This document shows, piece by piece, positions 27,086 through 36,367 of a DNA stretch of 64,000 nucleotides (position 1 is its first letter; each line of letters starts with the position of its first letter). The notes under the pieces are model-generated. The model ran no database searches. It saw only the letters and a list, made by a program, of their open reading frames with translations, and was not told the DNA's origin. Source of the DNA: CAWBRT01 sp963832785 (GTDB lineage: Bacteria; Acidobacteriota; Terriglobia; Terriglobales; Acidobacteriaceae). Made by a program: the position numbers and the translations under genes. The stretch covers positions 806,001 through 870,000 of the forward strand of contig CAWHVF010000005.1 of assembly GCA_963832785.1 (NCBI GenBank), in the 5' to 3' direction.

Positions 27086-28276
27086 CTAGAATAGCCCGGC
27101 AAACGGCGAGCCGGCGGGAATTTGCCGTGCCAGCGCGCTCCACCGGCTCTGCCATGTGGTAGAAGCGGCGAACGCCATTCGCTGCTCGCGCAATCGCGAC
27201 TCGCTTGAATCGCTCAATTCGAGCGCCACGGCGGCAGAGAACTCCTCGTGATTTCGCGCTATCCGGACCAGGCCGTCAATGGCGTGCAGCGCTTCGACGT
27301 CGCTGCTCACCACGGGTTTCCCCAGGGCCAGATACTGATACACCTTCAAAGGATCGCTGCCAAAGATGCGTTCGCTTTGTTTGTAGGGAGCCAGACAAAC
27401 GTCCATCCCGAAGATGTAGCTGGGAACGCGAGCCAGCGGCTTGGGGCCAAGCGCAAAAACATTCTTTCTGGCCAGCAGCTCGCGCAGCGCGCGCCGGTCT
27501 TCGGGGAGAAGGTCCGTCACCGCGCCGCCAATCAGCACCACAGGATTGGGAAAGCTGTCGGCTATGCGAGATATCAACTGGTAGTCAAGATTACGATTGA
27601 GAAAGCCGACGATTCCGATGCGCGGCCTGGGTATGCCTTCCAAGTCGGCTGGCGTGGTCAACTCCTCCGCGCAGGTGGAAAACTTCCAGCCATTCGGAAA
27701 CAACACAACGTCGTCATGCCACTCGGCCAGATGACGAACGATGGCGGCGCTGGAACCCAGCACCAGGTCGGACTGGCGGCTGAGCATCTCCGCCGCCCGC
27801 GCCTCGTTGCCTTGCAGCATCAGATCGATGCCGTGATACACGCATGGAACCCGGGGGAAGAGGCGCCGCAACGCCGGCCCATGACGGGTGGCGCATATCC
27901 AGAGATAAATGCTGCGTTCGCCGAATTCCGGCATGATGGCCAGCACGGCCTGCTGCAGCTTCCGATCATTCGCTCTTTTAATGGGCGCAAACCGCCCCAG
28001 CGGCACCGATGGAGGAGCGAACGCCCACAGGCGCGAGTCGATGCGGCGCAGCTTACCCGGACACAACAAGCGGCGAAGACCGAATGCCCCAGTCGCCGGG
28101 TTCCAGGATATGGGAGGCTCGACGTAGAGCACGTCGGCTGTGCGCGCCAGCAATTCGGCCACATACTGCGGCGTCTGCCACTGCTCCGACCAGGGAAGAT
28201 GCGCCGCCACCAGCACCAGTGGAGGCGCTGGCGATGGCCGGCCCAAAGCCGGTTTGTTATTGTCTGGCATCGTCAT
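27086..28276 (-). CDS. Glycosyltransferase (GT-B, GT4-like)
   Basis: 396 residues. The N-domain has VLVAAHLPWSEQWQTPQY and VLYVEPPISW; the C-domain has RIGIVGFLNRNLDYQLI, NVFALGPKPLARVPSYIFGMDVCLAPYK and a GSDPLKVYQYLALGKPVVSSD donor-site segment. This is typical of GT-B enzymes of the GT4/GT1 type in exopolysaccharide clusters. The start may be the first ATG (28276) or the one two codons later. Upstream is a region shared with the divergent methyltransferase at 28573. Confidence 0.85.
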   Translation of the reverse strand: MTMPDNNKPALGRPSPAPPLVLVAAHLPWSEQWQTPQYVAELLARTADVLYVEPPISWNPATGAFGLRRLLCPGKLRRIDSRLWAFAPPSVPLGRFAPIKRANDRKLQQAVLAIMPEFGERSIYLWICATRHGPALRRLFPRVPCVYHGIDLMLQGNEARAAEMLSRQSDLVLGSSAAIVRHLAEWHDDVVLFPNGWKFSTCAEELTTPADLEGIPRPRIGIVGFLNRNLDYQLISRIADSFPNPVVLIGGAVTDLLPEDRRALRELLARKNVFALGPKPLARVPSYIFGMDVCLAPYKQSERIFGSDPLKVYQYLALGKPVVSSDVEALHAIDGLVRIARNHEEFSAAVALELSDSSESRLREQRMAFAASTTWQSRWSALARQIPAGSPFAGLF

Positions 28277-28572
28277 TCACGAATGAGTGCGCCCAAATTA
28301 TCGCCGAAAGCGCAGTAAACGCCAACTTCCCCGCGCGCAGGCGCACGGCCGCTTAGCAGTGCCGCGGCCTGCCGCCGGCGGCAAACCGGTAAAGGTTTTC
28401 TGCGCCAATGGGAAATGCTTTTCCTCAAAGTGCAAAAACACGGTACGAGCATTCGCGAGCAGCCCATCGCGGCCTTGCACTGTGGCGGTTCCCGGCCTTT
28501 GAATTCAGCTACTTACATCCGCCGCCCAGGCCACTGTCGGGGCCGCGCGGGGCAACGTGTTTGGTGCAATAA
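28277..28572. promoter_or_regulatory. Divergent intergenic region with degenerate copies of the shared promoter
   Basis: On the minus strand a half-conserved dyad (TGCACT at 28429-28434) is followed by GAGGAAAAGCATTTCC, as in copies 2 and 5, and a TTGGCG-N5-TGCGC element has GG/GC spacing of 12 near 28311-28324. On the plus strand TTGGTGCAATAAATGCA (28562-28578) also has correct sigma-54 spacing but overlaps the ATG at 28573. Neither is as good as the five main copies. These are candidates only. Confidence 0.3.
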
Positions 28573-29580
28573 ATGCAAGTTTCTGTGACGGATGAAACTG
28601 CTTGGCGCCAGCTAGGCGCGTTCCTGGCGAAGCTCCAGGGGACCATTGTCGACTATGAACCTGAGACGGCCCGCATGGGCAGCATGAATGCCGTCAGCAA
28701 ACTCGCAAGCGGAAACCTCAACTTCTCCGCCCCAACCTCCGATACCGGCTACATCCGGAGACTTAGCTGGCGACTGTCGGACATCTGGGCCGCCCCGCTC
28801 AGCGACCTCCCGATCCGCGACGAAGTGATCGATCAGTACATCCCGCTTTCGCCGCAGATGGAGTTGCTGGAAGTTGGTCCCGGCTGTGGATTCGAGACAT
28901 TCCGCCTGGCGCGCTCGGTCAAGCAGTTAACCGTGCTCGACGTGGCCGCCGGGAACATCGCGCGCCTGAAAAAGATCTTCGCCGCCAGGAAGAACGTCAG
29001 CCTGGTGTGCGCCGATGTGTGCTGTCCGAACCTGGGCAGCGAAATCGCAACGCGGTTCGATGCCATTGTGGCCATCGAAGTATTCGAGTACCTGGCCGAC
29101 CCGGCGGCCGCGCTGAGCAATTTGGCGCAGATGCTCCGCCCCGGCGGCGCCCTCTACCTGCAGTTTCCCAACTATCCCGGCAGGCCGGGGACGTATTTCT
29201 GCTCCGCGCGGGCGGAGCTCGAAAGACTTTTGGCGGCAGCCGGCTTCGAGCGCTGGGTGTTGCACATTTTGCGTTTGCGGCCCTGGGCGGAAATGCTCTT
29301 CCGGTATTGGCACGAGACTCCCATACGTTTCTATCGCAACCTGCGGCAGGCTGACCGCCCCTCCGCGCCGCATGAATACCAGGAGACCTGGGCGTTTCAC
29401 CACTGCAGCCAGCTCGAACGCTGGAAGTGGGTCATTCATACTTACTGGGCAACTTTAATCCTGCTGATGCGGGCGGCAGGCTACGTCTTCGAGGCCGTGC
29501 CCGCCGGAAGCGACATCCTCAACAACAACCTTTTCCTGGTTGCCTGGAAACCCCGGGTGGAGGCCGGCCCCGGAGCCTAG
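28573..29580 (+). CDS. SAM-dependent methyltransferase
   Basis: 335 residues. The SAM site is LLEVGPGCGFETFRLA (about residue 97-112), then VLDVAAGNIARLKKI, FDAIVAIEVFEYLADPAAA and LRPGGALYLQFPN. It may methylate a sugar or lipid-linked glycan. The start is uncertain: ATG 28573 has no clear ribosome site, and ATG 28675 (MGSMNAVS) is a candidate that would leave the catalytic domain intact. It is followed after three bases by a glycosyltransferase and is transcribed with it and the O-antigen-ligase-like gene. Confidence 0.8.
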   Translation: MQVSVTDETAWRQLGAFLAKLQGTIVDYEPETARMGSMNAVSKLASGNLNFSAPTSDTGYIRRLSWRLSDIWAAPLSDLPIRDEVIDQYIPLSPQMELLEVGPGCGFETFRLARSVKQLTVLDVAAGNIARLKKIFAARKNVSLVCADVCCPNLGSEIATRFDAIVAIEVFEYLADPAAALSNLAQMLRPGGALYLQFPNYPGRPGTYFCSARAELERLLAAAGFERWVLHILRLRPWAEMLFRYWHETPIRFYRNLRQADRPSAPHEYQETWAFHHCSQLERWKWVIHTYWATLILLMRAAGYVFEAVPAGSDILNNNLFLVAWKPRVEAGPGA

Positions 29581-29583
29581 ACT

Positions 29584-30852
29584 ATGCGCATCCTTTTTGC
29601 ATCTCTGGCTTTTCCGTTTCCCGCCAATAAGGGGCACCGGGTGCGCAACAGCAGCCTGCTGCTGGGGCTGGCGCGTGAAGGCCATCGCATCATGCTGGTC
29701 AGCTTTGCCGGCGAGCAGGACCGCCCTTTTCTGGCGCAAGCCTGCGAGTGCTGCGAGCGCGTCGTCACCATTCCGCCTCCCGCGCGCGGCCGGCTGAGCG
29801 AGCTCGCCGTCCGGCTGGACGCGGCCATGGAGCGAACACCATGCGGCGTGAAGCGCTTTCACAGTCCGGAGATGACGGCCGCGCTGCAGCAAGAACTGCG
29901 GGAACAGGCGCCCGATCTCATCATCAGCGACGACATTTACATGTACGGCAATTTGCCGCCGGCGCCGATGCCCGTGTTGTTGAACAAACACGACCTCACC
30001 TTCGAGATCATGGAACGCTACGCGGAGCACGAAAGCAATCCGCTGAAACGGGCCTACGTGCGCTTTGAAGCCGCCAACGTGCGCCGCTGGGAGATCGAGA
30101 GCTGCGCCCGCGCCGACATGGTGCTCGCCTGCTCGGAGCGCGACCGCCAGTTCATTCAACGGCTTTGCCCGCGGGCGTGGGTGGCGACCGTGCCGAACGT
30201 GATGGACGTAGAACGCTACCAGTCCGTCGCAGCCGGCGATGGCCAGACATTGCTCTTCATTGGCGCGATGGATTGGCACCCCAACCAAGACGCGGTCCGC
30301 TACTTCGCGGGCCAGATTCTGCCCCGCCTGCGGCAACTTGTGCCCGGCCTGCGCCTGGTGGTGGCCGGCCGTGGCAGCAGCGGGAAGCTTCGCGCCTCCT
30401 TGCAGGCGCCGGATATCGTATTCACCGGCGAAGTGCCGAACATGGCGGCGCAAATAGCCGCCGCGGCGCTGTGCGTGGTGCCGCTGCGCATCGGCAGCGG
30501 CACGCGTTTGAAGATCATCGAAGCCGCCGCCATGGGAAAAGTTACCGTCTCGACCTCGATCGGCGCCGAGGGCCTGGACTTTGCCGATGGCAAGGAAATC
30601 GCGCTGGCCGACACCCCGGAAGCCTTCGCCGCCTCGGTCGCCGCTCTGTTGCAAGCGCCGCGGAGCAGGACCGAGATGGGCGCGGCAGCCCGCCGTCGCG
30701 CGCTCGCAAGCTATAGCATAACCGCCTTGCGCGGCAGTCTAAGGGAAGCTCTGGCGGCCGCCTCCCAGCGGCATCACGGCACGAGTTGCGCAGCCACCAC
30801 CACCAGCTATTGGTCCGGCCCCGTGCCCCGGCAAGCAGGAGAAAGCAGATGA
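29584..30852 (+). CDS. Glycosyltransferase, exosortase-associated (GT4)
   Basis: 422 residues. The beginning MRILFASLAFPFPANKGHRVRN and the central LFIGAMDWHPNQDAVRYFA followed by VVPLRIGSGTRLKIIEAAAMG are characteristic of the sugar transferase family regularly found with exosortases (TIGR03087 type, as I recall it). It uses a GT-B fold with the donor site in the C-domain. The last 35 residues are Ser/Thr/Ala-rich and unconserved. ATGA overlap with the next gene at 30849 shows translational coupling. Confidence 0.88.
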   Translation: MRILFASLAFPFPANKGHRVRNSSLLLGLAREGHRIMLVSFAGEQDRPFLAQACECCERVVTIPPPARGRLSELAVRLDAAMERTPCGVKRFHSPEMTAALQQELREQAPDLIISDDIYMYGNLPPAPMPVLLNKHDLTFEIMERYAEHESNPLKRAYVRFEAANVRRWEIESCARADMVLACSERDRQFIQRLCPRAWVATVPNVMDVERYQSVAAGDGQTLLFIGAMDWHPNQDAVRYFAGQILPRLRQLVPGLRLVVAGRGSSGKLRASLQAPDIVFTGEVPNMAAQIAAAALCVVPLRIGSGTRLKIIEAAAMGKVTVSTSIGAEGLDFADGKEIALADTPEAFAASVAALLQAPRSRTEMGAAARRRALASYSITALRGSLREALAAASQRHHGTSCAATTTSYWSGPVPRQAGESR

Positions 30853-32138
30853 TTCTCTTTTACCTCCTAATCTCCGTCATGACACTCATCCAGCATCAGT
30901 TCTGGGGTGACGCCAGCGGCTGGCTTACGCCGGTCAAGTATCTGGGCGGAGTGTGCATGCTGTTTGCGGTTTACCGGGTGGCCAAGACGCGGCAGATTCC
31001 GCCCATGCTGTCCACTATCCCGGCCCGCCTGTTCTGCCTGCTGGCGATGATTGCCATCGCCTCGTGGATCATGGTCGGCATGCGCGACCCGAACGGCTTC
31101 GGCTTCAGCCCTATCGCCAGTTACCTGTCGTTCCTGATGCTGCTGTTTGTCACCCACACCCTGGTCGATAACCTGGAGCGTCTGCGCTGGACGGTGCTGG
31201 CGGCCATCTTCTCCGGTGCCCTCGCCTCGCTTTACGTGATCCGTGAATGGCAGGCGTTTGGATCGGAGCGCCCGGGGTGGGTCACCGGCGACTCGAACTA
31301 CTACACCATTTCCGTAGTGCTGGTGTTTCCCCTGGCCGTTTACCTGTTGAGCCCCAAGTATCCAAGATGGCAGCGCGTGTTCTGCGGCGGCTGTTTGTTT
31401 CTTATGATGACCGGGACCATGCTGGCGCAATCGCGCGGCGGCTTCCTGGCGCTGCTGGCGGCCGGGGCGATGCTCATCAGCAGGACGAAAAACTGGCTGC
31501 GTTACGCCATGGTGGTTGTGCTGTTGTTGGGGTCGGCGCTCGTGCTGGCGCCGGTTTCACCCCTGGAGCGGCTTATGCGCCCCACCAGAAGCGACGAAGA
31601 ATCTACCGAGATTCGCCTTACCTATTGGCGCGCCAGCGGGCGCATGATGCAAGCCAATCCCTTCTTCGGCGTTGGCCTGGGAAACTTCAAGGCGGTGATG
31701 CCGCAGTACAAGGCCCAGGGCGACCTGGAAGCGGTGGGCGTGGCCCACAACATGTACGTCGAGATCGGCTCGGAGCTGGGACTTCCGGCGCTCGCTATCC
31801 TGATTGGCTTCCTGGCGTCGACACTCTACAACCTGACCCGCGTGCGTAAGAGAATCGCCGCCCTCAAATCACTGCCGGAGGTGCTGTCGCCATTGCGACG
31901 AGAGTTCCTCTACGATACGGCATCAGGCATACAGGCGGGCATAGTGGGCTCGCTGGTTTCGCTCATGTTCGTCTCCGGACAGACCACCAAGCTGCTATGG
32001 CTGATGCTGTTCCTGGGACTGCGCCTGACAGCCCTGGTGCCGAAGGCCGCCGCCTCCACCGTGCAAGCCAGCGCCGAGCAACCGGCCGAAGCTTCGCCCT
32101 ATGCGCCGGCAGCGTTGATACCCTCTGCGCATTCTTAG
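30849..32138 (+). CDS. O-antigen ligase/Wzy-type membrane protein, exosortase-associated
   Basis: 429 residues with about 11-12 membrane helices. The Wzy_C-type loop is seen around residues 255-320: TEIRLTYWRASGRMM, NPFFGVGLGNFKAVMPQY and the His in AHNMYVEIGSELGLP. These are the features of the O-antigen ligase or polymerase family; exosortase loci carry a dedicated member thought to attach or polymerise glycan. The first helices begin at 30849, so that start is used. It is the last gene before the PEP-CTERM promoter region. Confidence 0.88.
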   Translation: MILFYLLISVMTLIQHQFWGDASGWLTPVKYLGGVCMLFAVYRVAKTRQIPPMLSTIPARLFCLLAMIAIASWIMVGMRDPNGFGFSPIASYLSFLMLLFVTHTLVDNLERLRWTVLAAIFSGALASLYVIREWQAFGSERPGWVTGDSNYYTISVVLVFPLAVYLLSPKYPRWQRVFCGGCLFLMMTGTMLAQSRGGFLALLAAGAMLISRTKNWLRYAMVVVLLLGSALVLAPVSPLERLMRPTRSDEESTEIRLTYWRASGRMMQANPFFGVGLGNFKAVMPQYKAQGDLEAVGVAHNMYVEIGSELGLPALAILIGFLASTLYNLTRVRKRIAALKSLPEVLSPLRREFLYDTASGIQAGIVGSLVSLMFVSGQTTKLLWLMLFLGLRLTALVPKAAASTVQASAEQPAEASPYAPAALIPSAHS

Positions 32139-32292
32139 CAGAGAATGAAGCATTAGCGCATTTTTAAGGGGCGGTAAAGCCGCGCCTGGCACCGCCCCAC
32201 TGCCGGTTTTTCGGCAAATCAGGACACTGCCGCTGTATATCCTTCATTCGCCATGAGATGCGGCCATCCAGCCGGGCCGATTCCTTCGGCAC

Positions 32293-32437
32293 TGTGCAAA
32301 AACCTGCATATTAGTGTCAGGAAAATGTCTGGAAATTCAGGCTGGCCGGAAATCGTTAGTGCTAGTACTAACGTAACTTGCTGGTTTCACAAAGAATAAA
32401 AACTGGCGCCAACCGCGGAGGTTGGCACGGCCTGTGC
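32293..32437 (+). promoter_or_regulatory. Sigma-54 promoter with bipartite upstream dyads (copy 3)
   Basis: The dyad TGTGCA-N6-TGCATA lies at 32293-32310, followed by CAGGAAAATGTCTGG. A near-perfect 20-base palindrome, CGTTAGTGCTAGTACTAACG, lies at 32354-32373 and is followed by TAACTTGC. The best -24/-12 element of the window, TTGGCACGGCCTGTGCTT, has GG at 32424-32425 and GC at 32436-32437. The dyad centre lies about 122 bases from the GG. The PEP-CTERM gene starts 75 bases downstream. It fills most of the 374-base gap after 32138. Confidence 0.88.
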
Positions 32438-32512
32438 TTTTCTGTTCGTTACGTTTCCACAATATGGCCATTGACGTAAGGAAACGCAATCCGGATTTTA
32501 AGGAGGTAACTG

Positions 32513-33031
32513 ATGAAACGAGCAGCCGTCTTGTGCTGCTTATGTTTAACGTTGCTGCTGCTGGCGCCGTCGGCGATGGCCGACGTGTTGTTCACGATGA
32601 CCGACCTGACGAACCCGGCAGACTCGTTTAGCTTTACCCTAGGGCCAACTCCGACGAGCAGCGACTCATACTGGATCCAGTACAACGGAGTCCTGATCAA
32701 TGGCTCGCCTTACGACGTCGAGATCAACTTGCCGACTTACGGAAATGCCGGTGTGTACATATCGACGCACCTCGGCGGGTCCTTGGTAGGCCAAAGCGTG
32801 GGATCAACGCTCTACACGCTGGATAACCAAGGCAACATAGTTTTTACGATCGGCACCTTCGATTTGACCAACAACGGCTGGGCGGGCTACGGCTCCGGCC
32901 CGACCTATACGGATAACTACCAGCTCACCACCTCCGTAGTGCCGGCTCCGGAACCTGCCACGTTGTCACTGGTTGGGGTCGGCTCGCTTGCGCTTATTCG
33001 CAAACTAAGAAAGAAGTTTGCCAGCGCTTAA
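32513..33031 (+). CDS. PEP-CTERM sorting-domain protein
   Basis: 172 residues. A signal peptide (MKRAAVLCCLCLTLLLLAPSAMA) is followed by about 125 residues of Gly/Thr/Asn-rich beta-type sequence with no known domain. The C-terminal sorting signal is VPAPEPATLSLVG, then a hydrophobic helix, then RKLRKKF. Exosortase should cleave near the PEP motif and move the protein towards the surface or polymer matrix. AAGGAGG at about 32500 supports the start. It is the only canonical PEP-CTERM protein in the window, and it sits between the ligase and the exosortase under a sigma-54 promoter. Confidence 0.93.
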   Translation: MKRAAVLCCLCLTLLLLAPSAMADVLFTMTDLTNPADSFSFTLGPTPTSSDSYWIQYNGVLINGSPYDVEINLPTYGNAGVYISTHLGGSLVGQSVGSTLYTLDNQGNIVFTIGTFDLTNNGWAGYGSGPTYTDNYQLTTSVVPAPEPATLSLVGVGSLALIRKLRKKFASA

Positions 33032-33040
33032 CCGTGCGGG

Positions 33041-33073
33041 AGAAGCCCCCGATGTCCGGGGGTTTCTTCTCAC
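33041..33073 (+). terminator. Rho-independent terminator after the PEP-CTERM gene
   Basis: Stem GAGAAGCCCCCG / CGGGGG-TTT-CTTCTC with a four-base loop. It follows the stop by about nine bases and isolates the PEP-CTERM gene as a single-gene transcript. Confidence 0.75.
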
Positions 33074-33145
33074 CACAAATCATCCTATCCGCCCCTGGAA
33101 TCTATTTCGCAATAAACCACGAATATAAAAGACAGCTTCCCTCAG

Positions 33146-33198
33146 GGGCTGAAGCCCGCATTTTTATTACTCCTGGATGGCACGGCTGAAGCCGTGCC
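33146..33198. repeat. Paired GGCTGAAGCC palindromes
   Basis: Two hairpins close together: GGGCTGAAGCCC at 33146-33157 and GGCACGGC-TGAA-GCCGTGCC at 33179-33198. The GCTGAAGC core recurs in other gaps of the window (near 50545 and 55205), so this is a dispersed REP-like element rather than a terminator. No gene is seen between 33074 and 33245. Confidence 0.6.
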
Positions 33199-33245
33199 CT
33201 TTCAAAAACGATTTGTGAGAAGACTCCCAGGAAGAATCGCCATCC

Positions 33246-33995
33246 TCAGGAGCGATTGCGCACGGTGATCATGGTGTGAAGTCCGAGCCAGGAGAGGGGG
33301 AATCTGTTTCCGTAGCGCTCTTCCAGTGCCAGCCACGCGTCATTGAGGAAATCGGCCCGGCCCTCCAGCTTCTCAAAGAACGGAGGCGCCAGGCGGATGG
33401 CCCGCTTTTCAACGATCGTTCCGAACTTCCGTATTTCGCGGTCCAGGCTCCACGGCATGAAGTTGCGATCCACCACCTGCCAAACCATGTAGTTGCGGCA
33501 CCAGCTATTTCCGCGGTCGGCCAGGTACTTCAAGGGAAGGTAGGCGTTGAGATAAGTGGGGATGGAAAAGACGAGAAGCGCGCGCGGTTTCGCCACCCGG
33601 AAACACTCGCTTATGGCGGCGCCGACATCTTCGACGTGTTCCAGCACCTCCATGCACAGCACCAGGTCGAACGAGCCGGCGTCGAACGGAAGATCCTCGG
33701 CGGCGGCAACTATCGCCTGGCTGCGCGGCGAAGCGGGAATCTGCGACAAAGCGGTCTCGGCGATGTCGGTAGCGGTATAGCTCAGGCCATGTTCGATGAT
33801 GGTGGAGCTCAAAAATCCGTAGCCGGCGCCAACCTCCAGCGCGGCCCCGCTCCGGGGGACTTGCGGAAGCAGGTGGCGGGAAAATGTCTTGTACCACATC
33901 TTCTCGAAGCGGCCGGCGGCGGCTCCGCGGCGCCAGTCGACGCGGTAGCGGCGCACATAGAATTCGCGCACGTAGAATTTGCGCACGTTATTCAC
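33246..33995 (-). CDS. SAM-dependent methyltransferase
   Basis: 249 residues. The domain has ALEVGAGYGFLSSTI, TATDIAETALSQI, AAAEDLPFDAGSFDLVLCMEVLEHVEDVG and AKPRALLVFSIPTY, which is the Methyltransf_11 pattern; the EDLPF step is typical of small-molecule methyltransferases. Its substrate is unknown; location suggests a glycan. It is transcribed alone on the minus strand between plus-strand genes. The start at 33995 is followed by a repeated FYVR-EFYVRR sequence, so a start at the inner region is possible. Confidence 0.82.
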   Translation of the reverse strand: MNNVRKFYVREFYVRRYRVDWRRGAAAGRFEKMWYKTFSRHLLPQVPRSGAALEVGAGYGFLSSTIIEHGLSYTATDIAETALSQIPASPRSQAIVAAAEDLPFDAGSFDLVLCMEVLEHVEDVGAAISECFRVAKPRALLVFSIPTYLNAYLPLKYLADRGNSWCRNYMVWQVVDRNFMPWSLDREIRKFGTIVEKRAIRLAPPFFEKLEGRADFLNDAWLALEERYGNRFPLSWLGLHTMITVRNRS

Positions 33996-34483
33996 AGGCG
34001 AACCTCAGCGCGCCAGGCGAGCTGGAGTGCATAACTCGAGCCGCTCCAGGTTGTAGCTTTCATCACTGTACCTTCGCGGGTCTGCCCATAGCTACGGGCC
34101 TTTCAGGCAACGCATCGCCGCGCGCCGGCGCGATCAGGAGAGGCAGGGATATCACGCTGACTCCAGCAAGACGGCACTGATTATAACCAGCCAATGCGCG
34201 GTGGTCTGCAACAGATCGCGCAAACGCCATTACTTACGTAACTTGCCGGTGCTGGCGCCGAACGGCGACCATGTGGCAGGTGCTGCCGCGGGAGAACTGT
34301 CTCTGCCTTCGGCCAACCAGTCAAGGCACTGTCGTTCTCCCGAGGCAGATCACCTCAAGCTACTTGGCGCGCGATGGCGAAGGCGCGCCATCGCGCGTCC
34401 AACTGGGTGACTGCCAGCGCCGGGCATTTGCCAGAAGCGCCGCGCCGAGCGCTGGACCGGCCACTGGCTGCCAGAGAGCATAT
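33996..34483. other. 488-base gap between divergent genes
   Basis: No convincing gene. It holds a partial match to the second promoter element (ACTTACGTAACTTGCC at about 34234-34249), but without the TGTGCA dyad and without a correctly spaced -24/-12 site downstream. A TGGCTGCCAGAGAGC element (34465-34479) has the right GG/GC spacing but overlaps the likely start codon of the next gene. A longer frame from 34271 reads through here with poor coding character. Confidence 0.5.
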
Positions 34484-36121
34484 ATGGAATCCATTTCGCG
34501 ATGGATGCAGCCCTTAAGGCGCCTGCCGCTTCATGAGATTGCCATCGTCGCCCTGGTTGCAGGCACGCGCCTGCCGCTGCTCGGAAACTATCTCGGCGAG
34601 CCGGACACGGCACGATACACCTTCGGCCTCCGCTCCTGGATGGCCCACGGCCCGGACGCGAAGTACGTCATCAACAGCGATCTCTCGCCTGGATACTACG
34701 CGCTGGCGGCCTGGCTGGCGCGGGCGGGCCACGTCGCCTATGCGCAATTCCCCCTGCTGCTTTCCGCCATGAGTTTCGTCGGAGCGCTGGCCGGCGCGCT
34801 GCTGCTGTTTTGGCTCGGAGCAAAAGTTGCCAGCCGCGCCGCCGCCCTCCTCGCCACCGTGTTGCTGATGTTCGCTCCCAGCTTCTGGTGGAGCGGAATT
34901 CAAGGCCATCCGCAGTCGCTGGCCGCGGCCGCCATGCTGCTGTCGCTGCTTTTATTCACACACGTCTCCGCGTCCGACAAAGGCTGGAAGGGCCGCCTCC
35001 TGCTTGGCGCCAGCAGCCTGATGATGGCCACGTCGCTGCTGCTTAAGAGCGACATCATTCTGCTGATAGTCGCCTTCCCGGCGATCGGCTACCTGGCGGC
35101 AGAAAAACGGCAGGCCGCGCCCGGCGCGACCGCCATTAAACCGCTCCTGTGGCGTTCGGCATGGGTGGTGAGCGCGGGCTGGATCATTTATTGGGTGAGC
35201 AAACGCTGGCTGATGGGCGGCGCACGCGCCAGCTCGATTTCCACCGCCGTTGTTCATGTGCGCTACTGGCTGAGCGTACCCAACGGCCGCGAGTTGATCG
35301 AACAGCTTGCCACGGTGGCGTTCAGCCACGGACCGTTCGTGCTGCTGGCCGTGGCGGCTGCGGCCACGCTCTGGATTTGCCACGCCCAACGCGTCGAGCG
35401 CGCGGGGTGGTTGTGGCTGGTCTGCACTTGGGCGCTGCCTCAGTACCTGTTCTGGTGCTTCATTCGCGGCAATAACATGCGCCACCTGCTGCTGGCTCCT
35501 GTTCCTCTCTTCTGGCTTGCCGGACTTTACCTGCAGCAGCGCGGCAAGGAAGCGATGGTGGAAGCCTGCATTGCCGTGCTGGCCTTCGATCTTGTCATTC
35601 CGCCGAACTCGAACATGAGCATCTACCCGTCGCCCAATGTGCCGGCCAGCGCCCGGCTGGTGCGGCTGAAGGAGCAGCGCCTGCGCGCCGCGGCGGAACG
35701 GCTGCTGACGGTGGGCCAGGGAGATCGCGCCTGTTATTTTGGGCTCAGCACGGTGGACCATGTTTCGGCGTTCCTGCTGGATGAGCTGGAACGCGCCGGC
35801 ATGCAGGAGCAACTGCTGTCGGGCCCGGACTTCAGCATAGTCGTGCGGCAGCACGGAGCCCGGACGCGCCAGGTGGACGTCATTCCCGGCCCGCCTCCGG
35901 GCAGCCGCTATGACGATGAGCCGTGCAGCATCACCGAATCACTCGAATATGACGGCCGCGACCGCACTGCCTTTTTCGGCGATGAGTGGGACCGTTTTTC
36001 GGCGGTGGTCAGTTTGCGCAATTTCGACGAGGCGGCCGGCCGCGCCAGGGTGGACGCGCCACCGGAGGAGACGGTGGCGCCGATCTCGATTTTGCTGAAA
36101 CCGCCTACCCCGGCGCGCTAG
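34484..36121 (+). CDS. Multi-spanning membrane protein, probable GT-C glycosyltransferase
   Basis: 545 residues. About 10 hydrophobic segments cover residues 15-370, followed by a C-terminal soluble region of about 160 residues. An early luminal loop has EPDTARYTFGLRSW, where the acidic pair resembles the catalytic loop of GT-C (PMT/ArnT-like) transferases that use lipid-linked sugars. The assignment is by topology and this loop only. The start is 34484 or 34505; the upstream extension is unconserved. It lies just before the exosortase gene, so it may glycosylate surface proteins or the polymer. Confidence 0.65.
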   Translation: MESISRWMQPLRRLPLHEIAIVALVAGTRLPLLGNYLGEPDTARYTFGLRSWMAHGPDAKYVINSDLSPGYYALAAWLARAGHVAYAQFPLLLSAMSFVGALAGALLLFWLGAKVASRAAALLATVLLMFAPSFWWSGIQGHPQSLAAAAMLLSLLLFTHVSASDKGWKGRLLLGASSLMMATSLLLKSDIILLIVAFPAIGYLAAEKRQAAPGATAIKPLLWRSAWVVSAGWIIYWVSKRWLMGGARASSISTAVVHVRYWLSVPNGRELIEQLATVAFSHGPFVLLAVAAAATLWICHAQRVERAGWLWLVCTWALPQYLFWCFIRGNNMRHLLLAPVPLFWLAGLYLQQRGKEAMVEACIAVLAFDLVIPPNSNMSIYPSPNVPASARLVRLKEQRLRAAAERLLTVGQGDRACYFGLSTVDHVSAFLLDELERAGMQEQLLSGPDFSIVVRQHGARTRQVDVIPGPPPGSRYDDEPCSITESLEYDGRDRTAFFGDEWDRFSAVVSLRNFDEAAGRARVDAPPEETVAPISILLKPPTPAR

Positions 36122-36319
36122 GCGCCTGGCGGAGTTGCGGTGCGGCCATTGCCGGCGCCGCGGCCTTGGTGGACTGGTTGTTACCGCCGCCTGCCTCAGT
36201 ATCGGGCGGCGGCGAGAAACATATTTCCGAAAAGTGACAATGGGCTGCGCAGCGGCACGGTGGAGCTTGGCCAACTTCAGTAAAGCAAACCAGTTATAAC
36301 TGCGCGCCAGGGCGGCGGA

Positions 36320-36335
36320 TGGCCAAAGGAATGCA
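36320..36335 (+). promoter_or_regulatory. Possible sigma-54 promoter for the exosortase operon
   Basis: TGGCCAAAGGAATGCA has GG at 36321-36322 and GC at 36333-36334, 12 bases apart, 34 bases before the exosortase start. The TGTGCA dyad found at the other loci is not present 120 bases upstream, so activation by the same regulator is doubtful. Confidence 0.5.
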
Positions 36336-36367
36336 CTCCACCCCCCGGCACGCACGAAAGTACCTAG

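Noticed and set aside
27067..27086. Plus-strand TGGCAGGCAAGCTGCCC with correct sigma-54 spacing
   Set aside because: It points into the 3' end of a minus-strand gene with no plus-strand gene downstream, and its symmetry explains the match.
34465..34480. TGGCTGCCAGAGAGCA as a sigma-54 promoter for the GT-C-like gene
   Set aside because: The transcript would start inside the likely coding start, and both upstream dyads are missing.
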